A DNA stretch of 64,000 nucleotides from Ramlibacter albus (GCF_014297445.1 NZ_JACORU010000015.1:61607-125606), one strand, 5' to 3'; positions 52,463 through 61,620 are shown, numbered from the stretch's first letter. The notes: generated by a model from the sequence alone, not told the origin. Program-made: numbers and translations.

Positions 52463-53092
52463 TCAGCGTCGACGCGGCTTCTGCGCGAGCACGGGCGCGA
52501 GTGCGGCATCCACCAGCTGCTCGAGGAATGCCTGCGTGATCGCAAGCCGGCTGATGAAGAAGCGGAAGTACAGCGGCCCCGCTGCGCGCTCGATGATGGC
52601 GCCCGTATCGGTATCGGGCGAGATCTCGCCGCGGGCAATCGCGCGGTCGAACATCGGCTGCTGCTCCTGCACGCGCATCTGCCAGTACGTGGTCTGCGCG
52701 CGCTGCACGTCCGGCGAATCGCTGCCGCTGAAGGCCATCGCGATCAACGCGCGGCTCTTGGGGTCGCGGAAAGTCTCCACCACTTCCTGCAGCACACGCA
52801 GCAAGTCTTGCCGCAGCGAGCCGAGGTCCGGGAAGGGAATCGTTTCGCGAGCCATGCGGTCGCCGGCGAACGCGATCAGCGTCGCCTTGTTCGGCCAACG
52901 CCGATAGACCGACGAGCTGCTCACGCCGGCGCGCGCTGCTACGCGAGGGATCGAGAACTCCTCGATGCCGCTCTCGCCCAGCTCTTCCAGCACGGCATTG
53001 GCAACGGCGTCGAGCACGCGTGCACTGCGCCCGCCCATGCGCCTGCGCGGCCCTTCGTCGGCCACGGCAAGTTCTTCAGGGTTTTCCCTCAT
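52463..53092 (-). CDS. TetR family regulator
   Basis: 209 residues. The N-terminal helix-turn-helix is EFSIPRVAARAGVSSSSVYRRWPNKATL (quoted in parts), followed by a helical ligand domain. The start codon sits at the edge of a 24-bp inverted repeat that is present twice in the gap to the divergent catabolic operon, which strongly suggests that this protein represses that operon and itself. The ligand may be an aromatic compound or its breakdown product. Confidence 0.88.
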   Translation of the reverse strand: MRENPEELAVADEGPRRRMGGRSARVLDAVANAVLEELGESGIEEFSIPRVAARAGVSSSSVYRRWPNKATLIAFAGDRMARETIPFPDLGSLRQDLLRVLQEVVETFRDPKSRALIAMAFSGSDSPDVQRAQTTYWQMRVQEQQPMFDRAIARGEISPDTDTGAIIERAAGPLYFRFFISRLAITQAFLEQLVDAALAPVLAQKPRRR

Positions 53093-53150
53093 TAAAGCAA
53101 CTTTCTTTGCGTTAACAATGGCTTCACTAAAGCGAATTCTACTGCGTTAA
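53092..53150. promoter_or_regulatory. Two tandem 24-bp inverted repeats (probable TetR operators)
   Basis: Copy one, 53092-53115, has arms TTAAAGCAA and TTGCGTTAA. Copy two, 53127-53150, has CTAAAGCGA and TGCGTTAA. The copies are 35 bp apart and agree at 16 of 24 positions, with the ends best conserved. They fill the 78-bp gap between the divergent TetR and Bug genes, and the first copy touches the TetR start codon. Confidence 0.7.
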
Positions 53151-53170
53151 CGCGCGACACCAGGAGCACC

Positions 53171-54169
53171 ATGCAACGAGCCCAGAACATCCTCACCGTG
53201 GCCAGCCCTGGCCGTCGAACCCTGCTGAAGGCTGCAGGCGTCGCAGCAACTGGGACGCTGTTCGGCCGGCGCGTCCTCGCGCAGGACAACGTGACGCGCA
53301 TTGTGGTGCCCTTCCCCGCGGGCAACCCGATCGACGCCATCGCGCGCGTGCTCGCGGAGGCGCTGCGGCAGTCGACGGGCCGCAACTACATCGTCGACAA
53401 CAAGGCCGGCGCGGCCGGCATCATCGGCACCTCGGAAGTGGCACGGTCCAGGCCGGATGGTTCGACGATGCTCTTCACCACGGGCGGGCACAACACGAAC
53501 GCCGTGCTGTATTCGAAGCTGCCCTACGACGTGTCGCGCGACTTCACGCCGATCACGCAACTGCTCGTCTCGCCGGGGTTCGTGCTGCTCACGCGCGCGG
53601 ACTCGCGCTTCAAGACGCTGGCCGATGTGCTCGCGGAGGCCAAGGCCAAGCCGGGCACCGTGAGTTATGCGTCCTGGGGTCCGGGCAACACCACGCACCT
53701 CGTGGGCGCGCTGTTCGCGCGCGCCGCGCGTGTCGACCTCATGCACGTGCCGTACAAAGGGTCCCCGTTTCCCGACCTGCTCGGCGGGCACGTCGATCTC
53801 ACGTGGTTCGGCACTTCACCTTCGATGCAATTGATCCAGGAGGGCAAAGTGCGAGCGCTGGCCATCAGCTGGCCGCAGCGCATCCCCGAACTGCCCAACG
53901 TTCCATCCGTGGCGGAGTTCGGTTTCAAGGACGTGGACATTCCCTCGTGGGGCGGCCTCTTCGGCCCGGCCGGCATGCCCGCTGCGCTCGTGCAGTCCAT
54001 CCATGCGGACGTCGTCGCCGCTTCGCGCAGGCCTGAATACGTCGCCGCGATGAAAACCATGGGCGCAACCATCACCAACATGGCCCCGCAGCAGTTCGCC
54101 GAACTCAACGCCGAGGAACTGCGCCGCCACCGCAAGGACATCGGGCCGCTCGCCATCAAGCTGGACTGA
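53171..54169 (+). CDS. Bug/TctC family periplasmic substrate-binding protein
   Basis: 332 residues. The signal has a Tat-like arginine pair followed by a hydrophobic part (RRTLLKAAGVAATGTLF). Family motifs: IVVPFPAGNPIDAIARVLA, VDNKAGAAGIIGTSEVARS and VPYKGSPFPDLLGG. It heads the TetR-controlled operon with a flavin monooxygenase, VOC protein and hydrolase, so its ligand may be an aromatic or related acid. No TctA/TctB genes accompany it. Confidence 0.9.
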   Translation: MQRAQNILTVASPGRRTLLKAAGVAATGTLFGRRVLAQDNVTRIVVPFPAGNPIDAIARVLAEALRQSTGRNYIVDNKAGAAGIIGTSEVARSRPDGSTMLFTTGGHNTNAVLYSKLPYDVSRDFTPITQLLVSPGFVLLTRADSRFKTLADVLAEAKAKPGTVSYASWGPGNTTHLVGALFARAARVDLMHVPYKGSPFPDLLGGHVDLTWFGTSPSMQLIQEGKVRALAISWPQRIPELPNVPSVAEFGFKDVDIPSWGGLFGPAGMPAALVQSIHADVVAASRRPEYVAAMKTMGATITNMAPQQFAELNAEELRRHRKDIGPLAIKLD

Positions 54170-54199
54170 GCCACCACACCCAAATTGGAGATACACCGC

Positions 54200-55831
54200 A
54201 TGCCATCGTCATCCATCCAGTCCACGCAGGTGTTCATCGTCGGCGGCGGGCCCGCCGGCCTGGCCATGGCCCTCATGCTCGATCGGTTCGAAGTGCCCTT
54301 CGTGGTCGTCGAGCGCAGCGCGCACACCACCGACCACCCGAAGTCGCGCGGCTGCTGGCCGCGCACCATGGAGCTGTTCCGCCAGTGGGGTATCGAGCAC
54401 AAGGTGCGCGCGCGCGGGTTACCGGACGGCACGGACGTGTTCGCCTACGTGGAGAGCATCGCCGGCCGCGAGTACGGCCGCACCATGCCCGAGCCCGACA
54501 TCCCGTGCCGCACGCCGGCGTGGAAGGCGGTGGTGGCGCAGGACGCCGTGGAGGAAGAGCTTTACGCCGTCGTGCGCAACTCGCGCCACGGCAAGATCCT
54601 GTTTGCCACGGAATGCCTCGACTTCGACGTGGGCGAACGCGAGGTGACCGCAACCACTCGCAACGTCGCGACGGGCGAGGAGACACGCTGGCGCGCGAAG
54701 TACCTCATCGGTGCCGACGGCGCGAGCAGCTCGGTGCGGCGCAAGATCGGCATCGAATTCAGCGGCCCGTCGACGATCGCGGTGATGGCCAACGACTACT
54801 GGCGCGCGGACCTTTCGCGGCTGCCCATCGCGCGCGAAGCCGCGATGATCCGCGTGGTGCCGTCCAAGCCCGGCGTGCCGGTCGCGTCGATCCTCAACAC
54901 CGACGGCAAGGACCGCTGGCTGACGGTGACGCAGATCGGCCGCACCGAAGACGAGCGAGCGCATCCGTGGACCGATGAGGAAGTCGTCGCGATGGCGCGC
55001 GAGCACACGGGCATTCCGGACCTCGAGGTGGAGATCATCAACCGCTCCACGTGGCGCGTGAGCCGCCAGGTCGCCAAGGAGTTCCGCCGCGGGCGCGTGT
55101 TCCTGGTGGGCGACGCCGCGCACCGCTTCCCGCCAACCGGCGGCTTCGGCCTGAACTCGGGCGTGCAGGATGTGCACAACCTCGCGTGGAAGCTCGCGTA
55201 TGTGCTGAAGGACAGGGCTGCGGAACACCTGCTGGATTCCTATCAAGCGGAACGGCGTCCGGTGGCGGAATCGAACGCGGACTTCAGTTTCGCCAACCGC
55301 CTGAGGTTCGACCTGGTGGACCAGGCCATCCGCTCGGGCAACGAGGACCGCATCGCCTTCTGGATCGCCGACACGGACAACCACCTGCACAGCATCGGCC
55401 AGTCCTTCGGCTTCAGCTATGTGAGCGATGCGGTGGTGCCCGATGGCACGGTGGCCAAGCCGCTCAATTCGCGCGTCTACCAACCGACCGACAGGCCCGG
55501 CTCGCGGTTCCCGCACATGTGGCTGGACTCGGCGCGCAAGCGATCCACGCTGGACTGGTTCGACCGGCAGTTCGTGCTGGTCGCGGGGCCGCTGGGATAT
55601 GAGTGGGAGCGCGCTGCCGCGGCGGCCGCGCAAGCCGCGGGCGTGGACGTGCAGTTCCGCCAGTTGCCGCGGATCGATCCTGAAGATGGTTTCCAGATGG
55701 GCATGCGCGGTGCGGCGCTCGTGCGACCCGACGGCCATGTCTGCTATCGCGCTGCATGGCTCCCGGCAGACGCCGCCAGCGAAGTGACGGCCGCGCTGCA
55801 GCAGGTGCTGGGCAGGGGCGCACGCGAATGA
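54200..55831 (+). CDS. FAD-dependent monooxygenase (MhpA/PgaE-like)
   Basis: 543 residues from the ATG at 54200, with GGAG 10 bases upstream. The FAD motifs of a class A flavin monooxygenase are present: VFIVGGGPAGLAMALML (GxGxxG), LIGADGASSSVRRKIG, and RVFLVGDAAHRFPPTGGFGL. The C-terminal thioredoxin-like domain is also present. Such enzymes hydroxylate an aromatic ring using NAD(P)H and oxygen. It is followed, with 4-bp overlaps, by a VOC protein and an alpha/beta hydrolase, an order that resembles a meta-cleavage route. Confidence 0.9.
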   Translation: MPSSSIQSTQVFIVGGGPAGLAMALMLDRFEVPFVVVERSAHTTDHPKSRGCWPRTMELFRQWGIEHKVRARGLPDGTDVFAYVESIAGREYGRTMPEPDIPCRTPAWKAVVAQDAVEEELYAVVRNSRHGKILFATECLDFDVGEREVTATTRNVATGEETRWRAKYLIGADGASSSVRRKIGIEFSGPSTIAVMANDYWRADLSRLPIAREAAMIRVVPSKPGVPVASILNTDGKDRWLTVTQIGRTEDERAHPWTDEEVVAMAREHTGIPDLEVEIINRSTWRVSRQVAKEFRRGRVFLVGDAAHRFPPTGGFGLNSGVQDVHNLAWKLAYVLKDRAAEHLLDSYQAERRPVAESNADFSFANRLRFDLVDQAIRSGNEDRIAFWIADTDNHLHSIGQSFGFSYVSDAVVPDGTVAKPLNSRVYQPTDRPGSRFPHMWLDSARKRSTLDWFDRQFVLVAGPLGYEWERAAAAAAQAAGVDVQFRQLPRIDPEDGFQMGMRGAALVRPDGHVCYRAAWLPADAASEVTAALQQVLGRGARE

Positions 55832-56226
55832 AGGCCGCGCCGCAGGTCTTGGGCATCCACCACTTCACGATCCGATGCACGCCGGCGCAACTGGAAGGCC
55901 TGAAGGCTTTCTACAGCGACGTGCTCGGGATGCAGCCGGGTCCGCGGCCGGCATTCGGCTTCCCGGGCCACTGGATGTATGTCGGTGAACAGGCCGTGGT
56001 GCACCTGGCAGCGATCTTGCGCGAGGACCACCCTGCGGAAGTGGCGTCCAGTGGATTCGACCACGTGTCGCTGCATACGCGAGGGCTGGAGGCGACGCGG
56101 CAGCGCTTGAAGTCCTTGGGCGTCGCGTTCGACGACGTGCCCGTGCCGGGGTGGCCGCTGCAGCAGATCTTCCTTCGCGACCCTGTGGGCTCGAAGATCG
56201 AACTGACCTTCGAGGTGCCCGAATGA
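55828..56226 (+). CDS. VOC family (glyoxalase/dioxygenase superfamily) protein
   Basis: 132 residues, a single VOC module: IHHFTIRCTPAQLEGLKAFY, FPGHWMYVGEQAVVHLA, DHVSLHTRGLEATRQRLK and FLRDPVGSKIELTFE. His in HHFTI and HLA and the terminal Glu fit metal ligands. At this size it is not a normal two-domain extradiol dioxygenase. It overlaps both neighbours by 4 bp (ATGA). In this operon it may act on the hydroxylated ring or on an intermediate. Confidence 0.88.
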   Translation: MKAAPQVLGIHHFTIRCTPAQLEGLKAFYSDVLGMQPGPRPAFGFPGHWMYVGEQAVVHLAAILREDHPAEVASSGFDHVSLHTRGLEATRQRLKSLGVAFDDVPVPGWPLQQIFLRDPVGSKIELTFEVPE

Positions 56227-57020
56227 ATTTTGTCGATGCCAACGGAACGCGGACGGCTTATCGAGCGCAGGGCCGGGGCCCGCTGTTGGTCATGATCCAT
56301 GGTGCCGAAGCGGACTCCTCGATGTTCGAAGCGCTCATGGGCGCACTCGCGATGGACTTCTCGGTGGTGGCCTACGACCAGCGCGATTCCGGCCGGACGG
56401 AGAACAGCGACACCGAGTATGGTCTCGTCGACCTTGCCGACGATGCCGCGGACCTGATCCGCAACATCGCAGGCGCGTCAGGCGCAAGCCGCGCGAACGT
56501 CTATGGCACGTCGTTCGGCGGCCAGATTGCGCAGGTGCTCGCGGCTCGTCATCCCGATGTGGTCGACCGCCTGATCCTCGGCAGCACCTGGCGAGTCGGC
56601 CGCCCCGTCGCCGAGGTCAACCCGCAAGCGGTGCAGGAGCTCGCGCGCCTGCGCACCGACGCGCAACGCAACGCCGCCGCGATCGCCACGTGGTTCTTCA
56701 CGCAGGACTATCTATCTGCGCACCCCGAAGTGATCGAGATCTTCCGGGGAACGACGCGCAGCGCGGAGCAACAGTTGCGGCGCTCGCGCGTGCTCGTGAA
56801 CCCGCCTTCGATCGACTTCTCGCGAGTCTCCGCGCGAACCTTGCTGATGGCGGGAACGCGCGACAGGCTCATTCCGCCCGCGGCCACGTTCGAACTGGCC
56901 AAAGACATCGCGAACGCACGACAGGTCGAGCTTGCGGGAGTTCCGCATGTCGGCCCCATCGAGGCGCCGGACCGCGTTGCGCAGGCCGTCCGCGCGTTCC
57001 TCGTGAAGACCGCTGAATGA
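56223..57020 (+). CDS. Alpha/beta hydrolase (MhpC-like)
   Basis: 265 residues. Oxyanion start LVMIHGAEADSSMFEALM, nucleophile elbow VYGTSFGGQIAQVLAARH, and C-terminal His in VELAGVPHVGPIEAPD. It resembles meta-cleavage-product hydrolases and haloperoxidase-like hydrolases. Coupled to the VOC gene by ATGA overlap; last gene of the operon. A C-C bond hydrolase role is inferred from the neighbours. Confidence 0.86.
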   Translation: MNFVDANGTRTAYRAQGRGPLLVMIHGAEADSSMFEALMGALAMDFSVVAYDQRDSGRTENSDTEYGLVDLADDAADLIRNIAGASGASRANVYGTSFGGQIAQVLAARHPDVVDRLILGSTWRVGRPVAEVNPQAVQELARLRTDAQRNAAAIATWFFTQDYLSAHPEVIEIFRGTTRSAEQQLRRSRVLVNPPSIDFSRVSARTLLMAGTRDRLIPPAATFELAKDIANARQVELAGVPHVGPIEAPDRVAQAVRAFLVKTAE

Positions 57021-57147
57021 GGAGGCCGGCGCGAGGGAACCGACAGTTGCCACCGCCCGCCACTCACTCCAGCCGTGTCCGTGCGCCTACAGACCCACCC
57101 CGGGATCGTGTCGAGACTGCGTCCATTCACCGACCAGGGAGAACGGG

Positions 57148-57366
57148 ATGACAACCACCGTCCAGGCTTCTGACATCGCCCATGTGCGTGCGCAGCTCAC
57201 GCTGCTGAGCCAGCGTGCCGACAAGGCTTTCGAGCGAGCCTTCGACCTGCAGCAGGCGGGCGCACCCAGCGATCGCGTCGACGCCGCGCTGGCCGAGGTC
57301 GTGCGGCTGCAGGACGCGGTGCGCGCTCTTCGCGAGCAAGTGCCGGAGCCGGCGCTGTTGCACTGA
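57148..57366 (+). CDS. Small helical hypothetical protein
   Basis: 72 residues, mostly predicted helix with heptad-like leucines (VRAQLTLLSQRADKAFERAF and VDAALAEVVRLQDAVRALRE). AGGGAG lies before the ATG. It precedes the sensor kinase gene by 166 bp in the same direction. No family recognised. Confidence 0.5.
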   Translation: MTTTVQASDIAHVRAQLTLLSQRADKAFERAFDLQQAGAPSDRVDAALAEVVRLQDAVRALREQVPEPALLH

Positions 57367-57532
57367 AGCCTGGGCGAGCAGTTTCCGGGCGCTGCGCGGG
57401 CGCCCGAACTTCGGCCGGCGGTCAACGGCGCAACGTTGTTCGTTCGTCTGCCGAGGCACCCCGCCAGCGCGGCCGTGTCTTATGATCAGTGACAGCTTGC
57501 CCCTGTCCACCCAACCCCTTGAAAGTCGATAG

Positions 57533-58873
57533 ATGTTCGGCCGAACCCGGTTGGCGGTAGGCGTTGGCGCGGGCCTCACCATCGGCTTCCTGGCGCTGAT
57601 CGTCATCGTGGGCACCACCATCTGGCTGGTGGAACGCGGCAACAGCCTCCTGGAGCAATCGGCCTTGCAGCGCACGATCCGCATCACGGCGGTGGAGCTG
57701 CGCGACCACCTGCGCACGGCGGAATCGAGCCAGCGCGGCTTCCTGCTGACCGGCAACGCCATCTACCTTGCCCCTTACGACACGGCCAAGACGCGGGCGC
57801 GGCAGGAGCTGGAGGACCTGGGCCGGATGATTCCGGCCGATGCGCCGAACCGGGCCATGCTGCCCCGGTTGTCGGAAGCCGTTGGCCAGAAGATCGCCGA
57901 CATGGACTCCAGCATCGCGTTCAAAAGCGCCGGCCGCGACGCCGAGGCCATGGCACTCCTGCAGCGCAATCGCGGCAAGGCGCTGATGGATGAAATCAAC
58001 GTTTTCCTTTATGGCGCGATCCTGAGCGCCGACGAGAACGGGACGCTCAACAGCGCGGAGCAGCAGCGCAATGCATCGCTGCTGCGCTGGATATCGGCGG
58101 GCGCCGCCGTGGTGATCGTCCTGGTGGTGTTCGCGGTGGTCCATACCGTCTACCGCAGCGCGCAGGAATTGAAACTCGCTCGCGACGAAGTACGGGCCGT
58201 CAATCTCACCCTCGAAGAACGTGTGAAGGCCCGCACGGCCGATCTTGCCCTGGCGCGTGAACGCGCGGAAGTGCTGCTGGCCGAGGTCAACCACCGCGTC
58301 GCCAACAGCCTGCAGCTGGTGGCGGTGCTGGTGCGGATGCAGATGCGCTCCGTCGCCGATCCGGCGGCCAAGGATGCATTGGCAGAAACGCAATCGCGGA
58401 TCAATGCCATTTCGCTGATCCACAAGAGCCTCTATACATCCGGCGACGTGACGAACGTGGCGCTGAACGACTACCTGGGCGCGATGCTGGGCAACCTCGA
58501 GACGGCGATGAAGAAGGACGGCCACACCGCCATCCTCAAGTGCTACCTGGAGCCGGTGTCGCTGCGCACCGACGCCAGTGTCAGCCTGGGCGTGGCCGTG
58601 CAGGAACTGGTGACCAACGCCTTCAAATACGCGTACCCCGAGGACCAGCCCGGCGAGGTGCGGGTGCGGTTGAAGCGGCTGGAAGACGGCAAAGCCGAGC
58701 TGACGGTGGAAGACGACGGCGTGGGGATCGCGCCGAACACCCCGCATGCTGGCACCGGGCTGGGCAGCAAGATCATCCAGACGATGGCGTCCGCGCTGCA
58801 GACCCGGGTGGAATACATTAATCGCGCGCCGGGTACCGTCGCCCGGCTGGTGCTGACCACCGCGAACGTGTAA
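57533..58873 (+). CDS. Sensor histidine kinase, CHASE3 type with HisKA_2/HWE-like core
   Basis: 446 residues. First membrane helix about 8-32; a periplasmic CHASE3 domain (about 33-185) with RITAVELRDHLRTAESSQRG and LTGNAIYLAPYD; second membrane helix (about 186-207); a coiled coil (LTLEERVKARTADLALARER); the HisKA_2 phospho-acceptor in LLAEVNHRVANSLQLVAVLV (His about 254); and the ATPase domain with VQELVTNAFKYAYP and VEDDGVGI. It should detect an outside signal and phosphorylate the response regulator two genes on. The binding protein gene follows 4 bp later. Confidence 0.9.
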   Translation: MFGRTRLAVGVGAGLTIGFLALIVIVGTTIWLVERGNSLLEQSALQRTIRITAVELRDHLRTAESSQRGFLLTGNAIYLAPYDTAKTRARQELEDLGRMIPADAPNRAMLPRLSEAVGQKIADMDSSIAFKSAGRDAEAMALLQRNRGKALMDEINVFLYGAILSADENGTLNSAEQQRNASLLRWISAGAAVVIVLVVFAVVHTVYRSAQELKLARDEVRAVNLTLEERVKARTADLALARERAEVLLAEVNHRVANSLQLVAVLVRMQMRSVADPAAKDALAETQSRINAISLIHKSLYTSGDVTNVALNDYLGAMLGNLETAMKKDGHTAILKCYLEPVSLRTDASVSLGVAVQELVTNAFKYAYPEDQPGEVRVRLKRLEDGKAELTVEDDGVGIAPNTPHAGTGLGSKIIQTMASALQTRVEYINRAPGTVARLVLTTANV

Positions 58874-58877
58874 TCAC

Positions 58878-60008
58878 ATGGTAATGAAATCTCGACTGGC
58901 TGCAGTTGCTGCGCTCTTGTGGCTCGGTGGCGCCGCGTTGGCCGCCGGCGGCGAGGGGCTGACGGTGCCCGTCAAGTTGCCGGCTTACGACCCGGCACGG
59001 CACGCCTGCAGGGCGCCGACCGCCGCCGGCTTGCAGAAGAAGCTGGTCTTCGTGCAGGACAACCGGCGCGAATTCATGCAAGGCGTGGGCCGCGGCCTCG
59101 AGGCCGCCGCGCGGGCGCGAGGCCTCGCCTACAGCGTTGCCTTTGCCAACAACGACCCTGCGCTCATGATCAAGCACGTGGGCGGCATCGCCACGGACAA
59201 GACGGGCGCCATCGTGGTGGCGCCGATCGACCCGCCATCGTTGGCCCCGGGCCTGAAGAAGGTGATCGGCGCGGGCGCCTATGTGGGGGCCATCGTGCCG
59301 CCGCCGGCGACTTCGGTGCTGAACGCACCGCAATACCTCACCGGCAAGGTCCTGGCCGATGCAGCAGCCCACTACATCCGTACGCGGCTTGGCGGCAAGG
59401 CCAAGGTCGTTCTGCTCACGCATGACGGCCTGCAATTCCTCGCGCCACGTTTCACGGCCATGCGGGACACGCTGCGCACCCTGCCCGGGGTGACGCTCGT
59501 GGCCGACATATCGCCCGCGACGGTCGACAAGGAGGGCGGCTACCGCACGATGAAGACCATCCTGCTCGCGCAGCCGAACATCGACGTGGTGCTCGGCGCG
59601 GACACGGTGGTGCTGGGCGCACTGGCGGCCTTGCGCGAAGCGGGCAAGGCGCGCGCGGACCAGTTCCTGGGCGGCATCGACGGCGAACCCGAAGCGGTGG
59701 TCGAAATCAAGAAGGGCGACGGCCCCTACAAGGCGAGCATCAGCCTGGCGTCGTCCATCTTCGGCTATGCGATGGGCCAGCACGCGGCCGACTGGCTGGA
59801 GGGAAAGTCCATCCCGCAGGCCATGGACATCCTGCCCAAGGCGCTCACGCGCAGCAACATCGCGGACTACGAGCGCGACACGGCCGACCCCGGCGCGGTA
59901 TATGCGGACCCGGCGCGGCGTGCGTCGTACCTGAAGATGTACGGCAACATCTGTTTCGACACGCGCGACACCTACATCAACTTCCCGTGGTCTTCGGAGA
60001 CGAAATGA
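58878..60008 (+). CDS. Periplasmic sugar-type binding protein (Peripla_BP_4-like)
   Basis: 376 residues with a signal peptide (MKSRLAAVAALLWLGGAALA). The type I binding-protein fold is visible: LQKKLVFVQDNRREFMQGVG, DKTGAIVVAPIDPPSLAPGL, VVLLTHDGLQFLAPRFTAMR and IDVVLGADTVVLGALAALRE. It has no permease or ATPase next to it. It sits between a kinase and a response regulator gene (4 bp gap before, 4 bp overlap after), so it probably presents its ligand to the kinase and not to a transporter. Confidence 0.88.
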   Translation: MVMKSRLAAVAALLWLGGAALAAGGEGLTVPVKLPAYDPARHACRAPTAAGLQKKLVFVQDNRREFMQGVGRGLEAAARARGLAYSVAFANNDPALMIKHVGGIATDKTGAIVVAPIDPPSLAPGLKKVIGAGAYVGAIVPPPATSVLNAPQYLTGKVLADAAAHYIRTRLGGKAKVVLLTHDGLQFLAPRFTAMRDTLRTLPGVTLVADISPATVDKEGGYRTMKTILLAQPNIDVVLGADTVVLGALAALREAGKARADQFLGGIDGEPEAVVEIKKGDGPYKASISLASSIFGYAMGQHAADWLEGKSIPQAMDILPKALTRSNIADYERDTADPGAVYADPARRASYLKMYGNICFDTRDTYINFPWSSETK

Positions 60009-60382
60009 TGGCCGCCAACCCTTTCGTCATTCTCTACGTCGAGGACGACGCGTTGGTCCGCGAGACGTTCGCCGAGCTGCTCGCCGCCGCCGGGCGCCAA
60101 GTGGTGTGCGTCGCCGACGGCGCCGGCGCGCGCGAGGCGCTGCGCGAGCAGAAGGTGAACCTGCTGATGACCGACATCGAGCTGCCCGATGGCTCGGGCC
60201 TCGACCTGGCGCGCGAGGCCCTGCGGCACGACCCGGCGCTGCCGGTGATCGTCTGCTCCGGGCATGACTCGAGCCAGGCCGCCACCTCGCTCGGGCCTAC
60301 CGCGCATCCGCTGAGGAAGCCCTTCGACCTCGACGAACTGGAGGCGCTGGTCGATCGGCTGGCGATTCGTCCACCGGCCTGA
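60005..60382 (+). CDS. Single-domain response regulator
   Basis: 125 residues with only a receiver domain. The acidic pair is in LYVEDD, the phospho-acceptor is D57 in LLMTDIELPDG, and the signalling residues are in VIVCSGHD and HPLRKPF. There is no output domain, so it must act through protein contact. Its ATG overlaps the binding-protein stop (ATGA). Third gene of the kinase operon. Confidence 0.9.
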   Translation: MMAANPFVILYVEDDALVRETFAELLAAAGRQVVCVADGAGAREALREQKVNLLMTDIELPDGSGLDLAREALRHDPALPVIVCSGHDSSQAATSLGPTAHPLRKPFDLDELEALVDRLAIRPPA

Positions 60383-60477
60383 TCGCGACGTACGCGACGC
60401 CCGGCGCGCGCTCGAAGTGCGGGACGATCTCCATGGACGAATCGCGATCGGCCGGCGCATGGCCGCCAGCGCACGGC

Positions 60478-61473
60478 TCACTCGACCACCTTGTCCGCGC
60501 GCATCAGGAGCGTGGACGGTACCTGCAGCCCGATCTGGTTCGCGAGCTTCAGGTTGATGACCAGCTGGAACCGGGTCGGCTGCTCGATGGGCAGGTCCGC
60601 GGCGTTCGCGCCTTTCAGGATGCGGTCGACATACGCCATCGAGCGGGCAATGAACTCGACGGAGCTCTGCCCGTACGTCATCACGCAAGCGTCGTTGGCC
60701 ATCTCGGCGATCCCGCACACGCTGGGGATGCCCGTCTCCACCGTCATCCTCCCGAACAACGCGCGAGCCTGCGACGTTGCCCCACTCAAGGCCACGAAGA
60801 CGGCATCCGGCTTCTCCTTCCGGACGATCTCGACCGAGCGCGAGAAATCCGATGTGCCGGTTCCTTCCGCGAACACGAGCACGACGCCGCGTTTGGCGGC
60901 GAAGCTGCGAACGGCAGCGCCCCATGGATTGGTCCAGTCCGGTTGCACGCCGACGAAAGCGATGCGACGCGCCCTGGGAACGAGTTCGAGCAGCAGCTGC
61001 ATGCGCTTTTCTTCCGCACCGGCACCCACGTCGCTGACCAGGCCAGTCACGTTGCCTCCGGGGTGCGCCAGGCTTTGCGCGAGACCCGCGGCGACGGGGT
61101 CCACGCTCGCCCACATGACAACGGGAATGCTGCGTGTTGCCTTCACCGCGCGAAGCGCTGCGTTGGTGCCGGCAACCACGATCACATCCGGCCGGGTGCG
61201 CACGACATCGGCCATGACGGCTTCCTGCTCTTTCGGGTCCATCCCGAGCAGCGAGCGAATCTCGAGGACGAGATTGCGCCGTTCCACATAGCCCAGCTTG
61301 TTCAGCTCGCGCAGGACCAGGTCTTTCACCAGGCGCACCGCTGCCTCAGTCAAGTACTCGACCACCGCCACGCGATGGATCCTCGAGGGGGGCTGCGCCT
61401 GTGCGCCGGCGGTGCGCATGACGAGCGCTGCGACGAGTGCCGCGATTGCGGGAGTTGCATAGCGTCTTTGCAT
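60478..61473 (-). CDS. ABC transporter substrate-binding protein (ABC_sub_bind family)
   Basis: 331 residues with signal peptide (YATPAIAALVAALVMRTAGA ending AQAQ). The family start IHRVAVVEYLTEAAVRLVKD and the middle VVMWASVDPVAAGLAQSLAHPGGNVTG (quoted in parts) are typical, as in TrpX-like proteins. No permease or ATPase is adjacent, so it is an orphan. A ribosome site (GGAGGG) precedes the ATG. Convergent with the response regulator gene. Confidence 0.87.
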   Translation of the reverse strand: MQRRYATPAIAALVAALVMRTAGAQAQPPSRIHRVAVVEYLTEAAVRLVKDLVLRELNKLGYVERRNLVLEIRSLLGMDPKEQEAVMADVVRTRPDVIVVAGTNAALRAVKATRSIPVVMWASVDPVAAGLAQSLAHPGGNVTGLVSDVGAGAEEKRMQLLLELVPRARRIAFVGVQPDWTNPWGAAVRSFAAKRGVVLVFAEGTGTSDFSRSVEIVRKEKPDAVFVALSGATSQARALFGRMTVETGIPSVCGIAEMANDACVMTYGQSSVEFIARSMAYVDRILKGANAADLPIEQPTRFQLVINLKLANQIGLQVPSTLLMRADKVVE

Positions 61474-61620
61474 TCACGCCCTCCAGGACCGCTCGAGGCG
61501 GTCAACTTGACACCACGGCAGTGCCGTTCGTCGGTGCGGTTCCGCACTATCCCATCGGCGTGCGAAACCGTACACAGGCCTGCATCCGGAGCGCCTACTC
61601 TTTCAGCAGGAGGGCTTCGT

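Noticed and set aside
55828..56226. VOC gene as a classical extradiol ring-cleavage dioxygenase
   Set aside because: At 132 residues it has one module and not the two usual in those enzymes.
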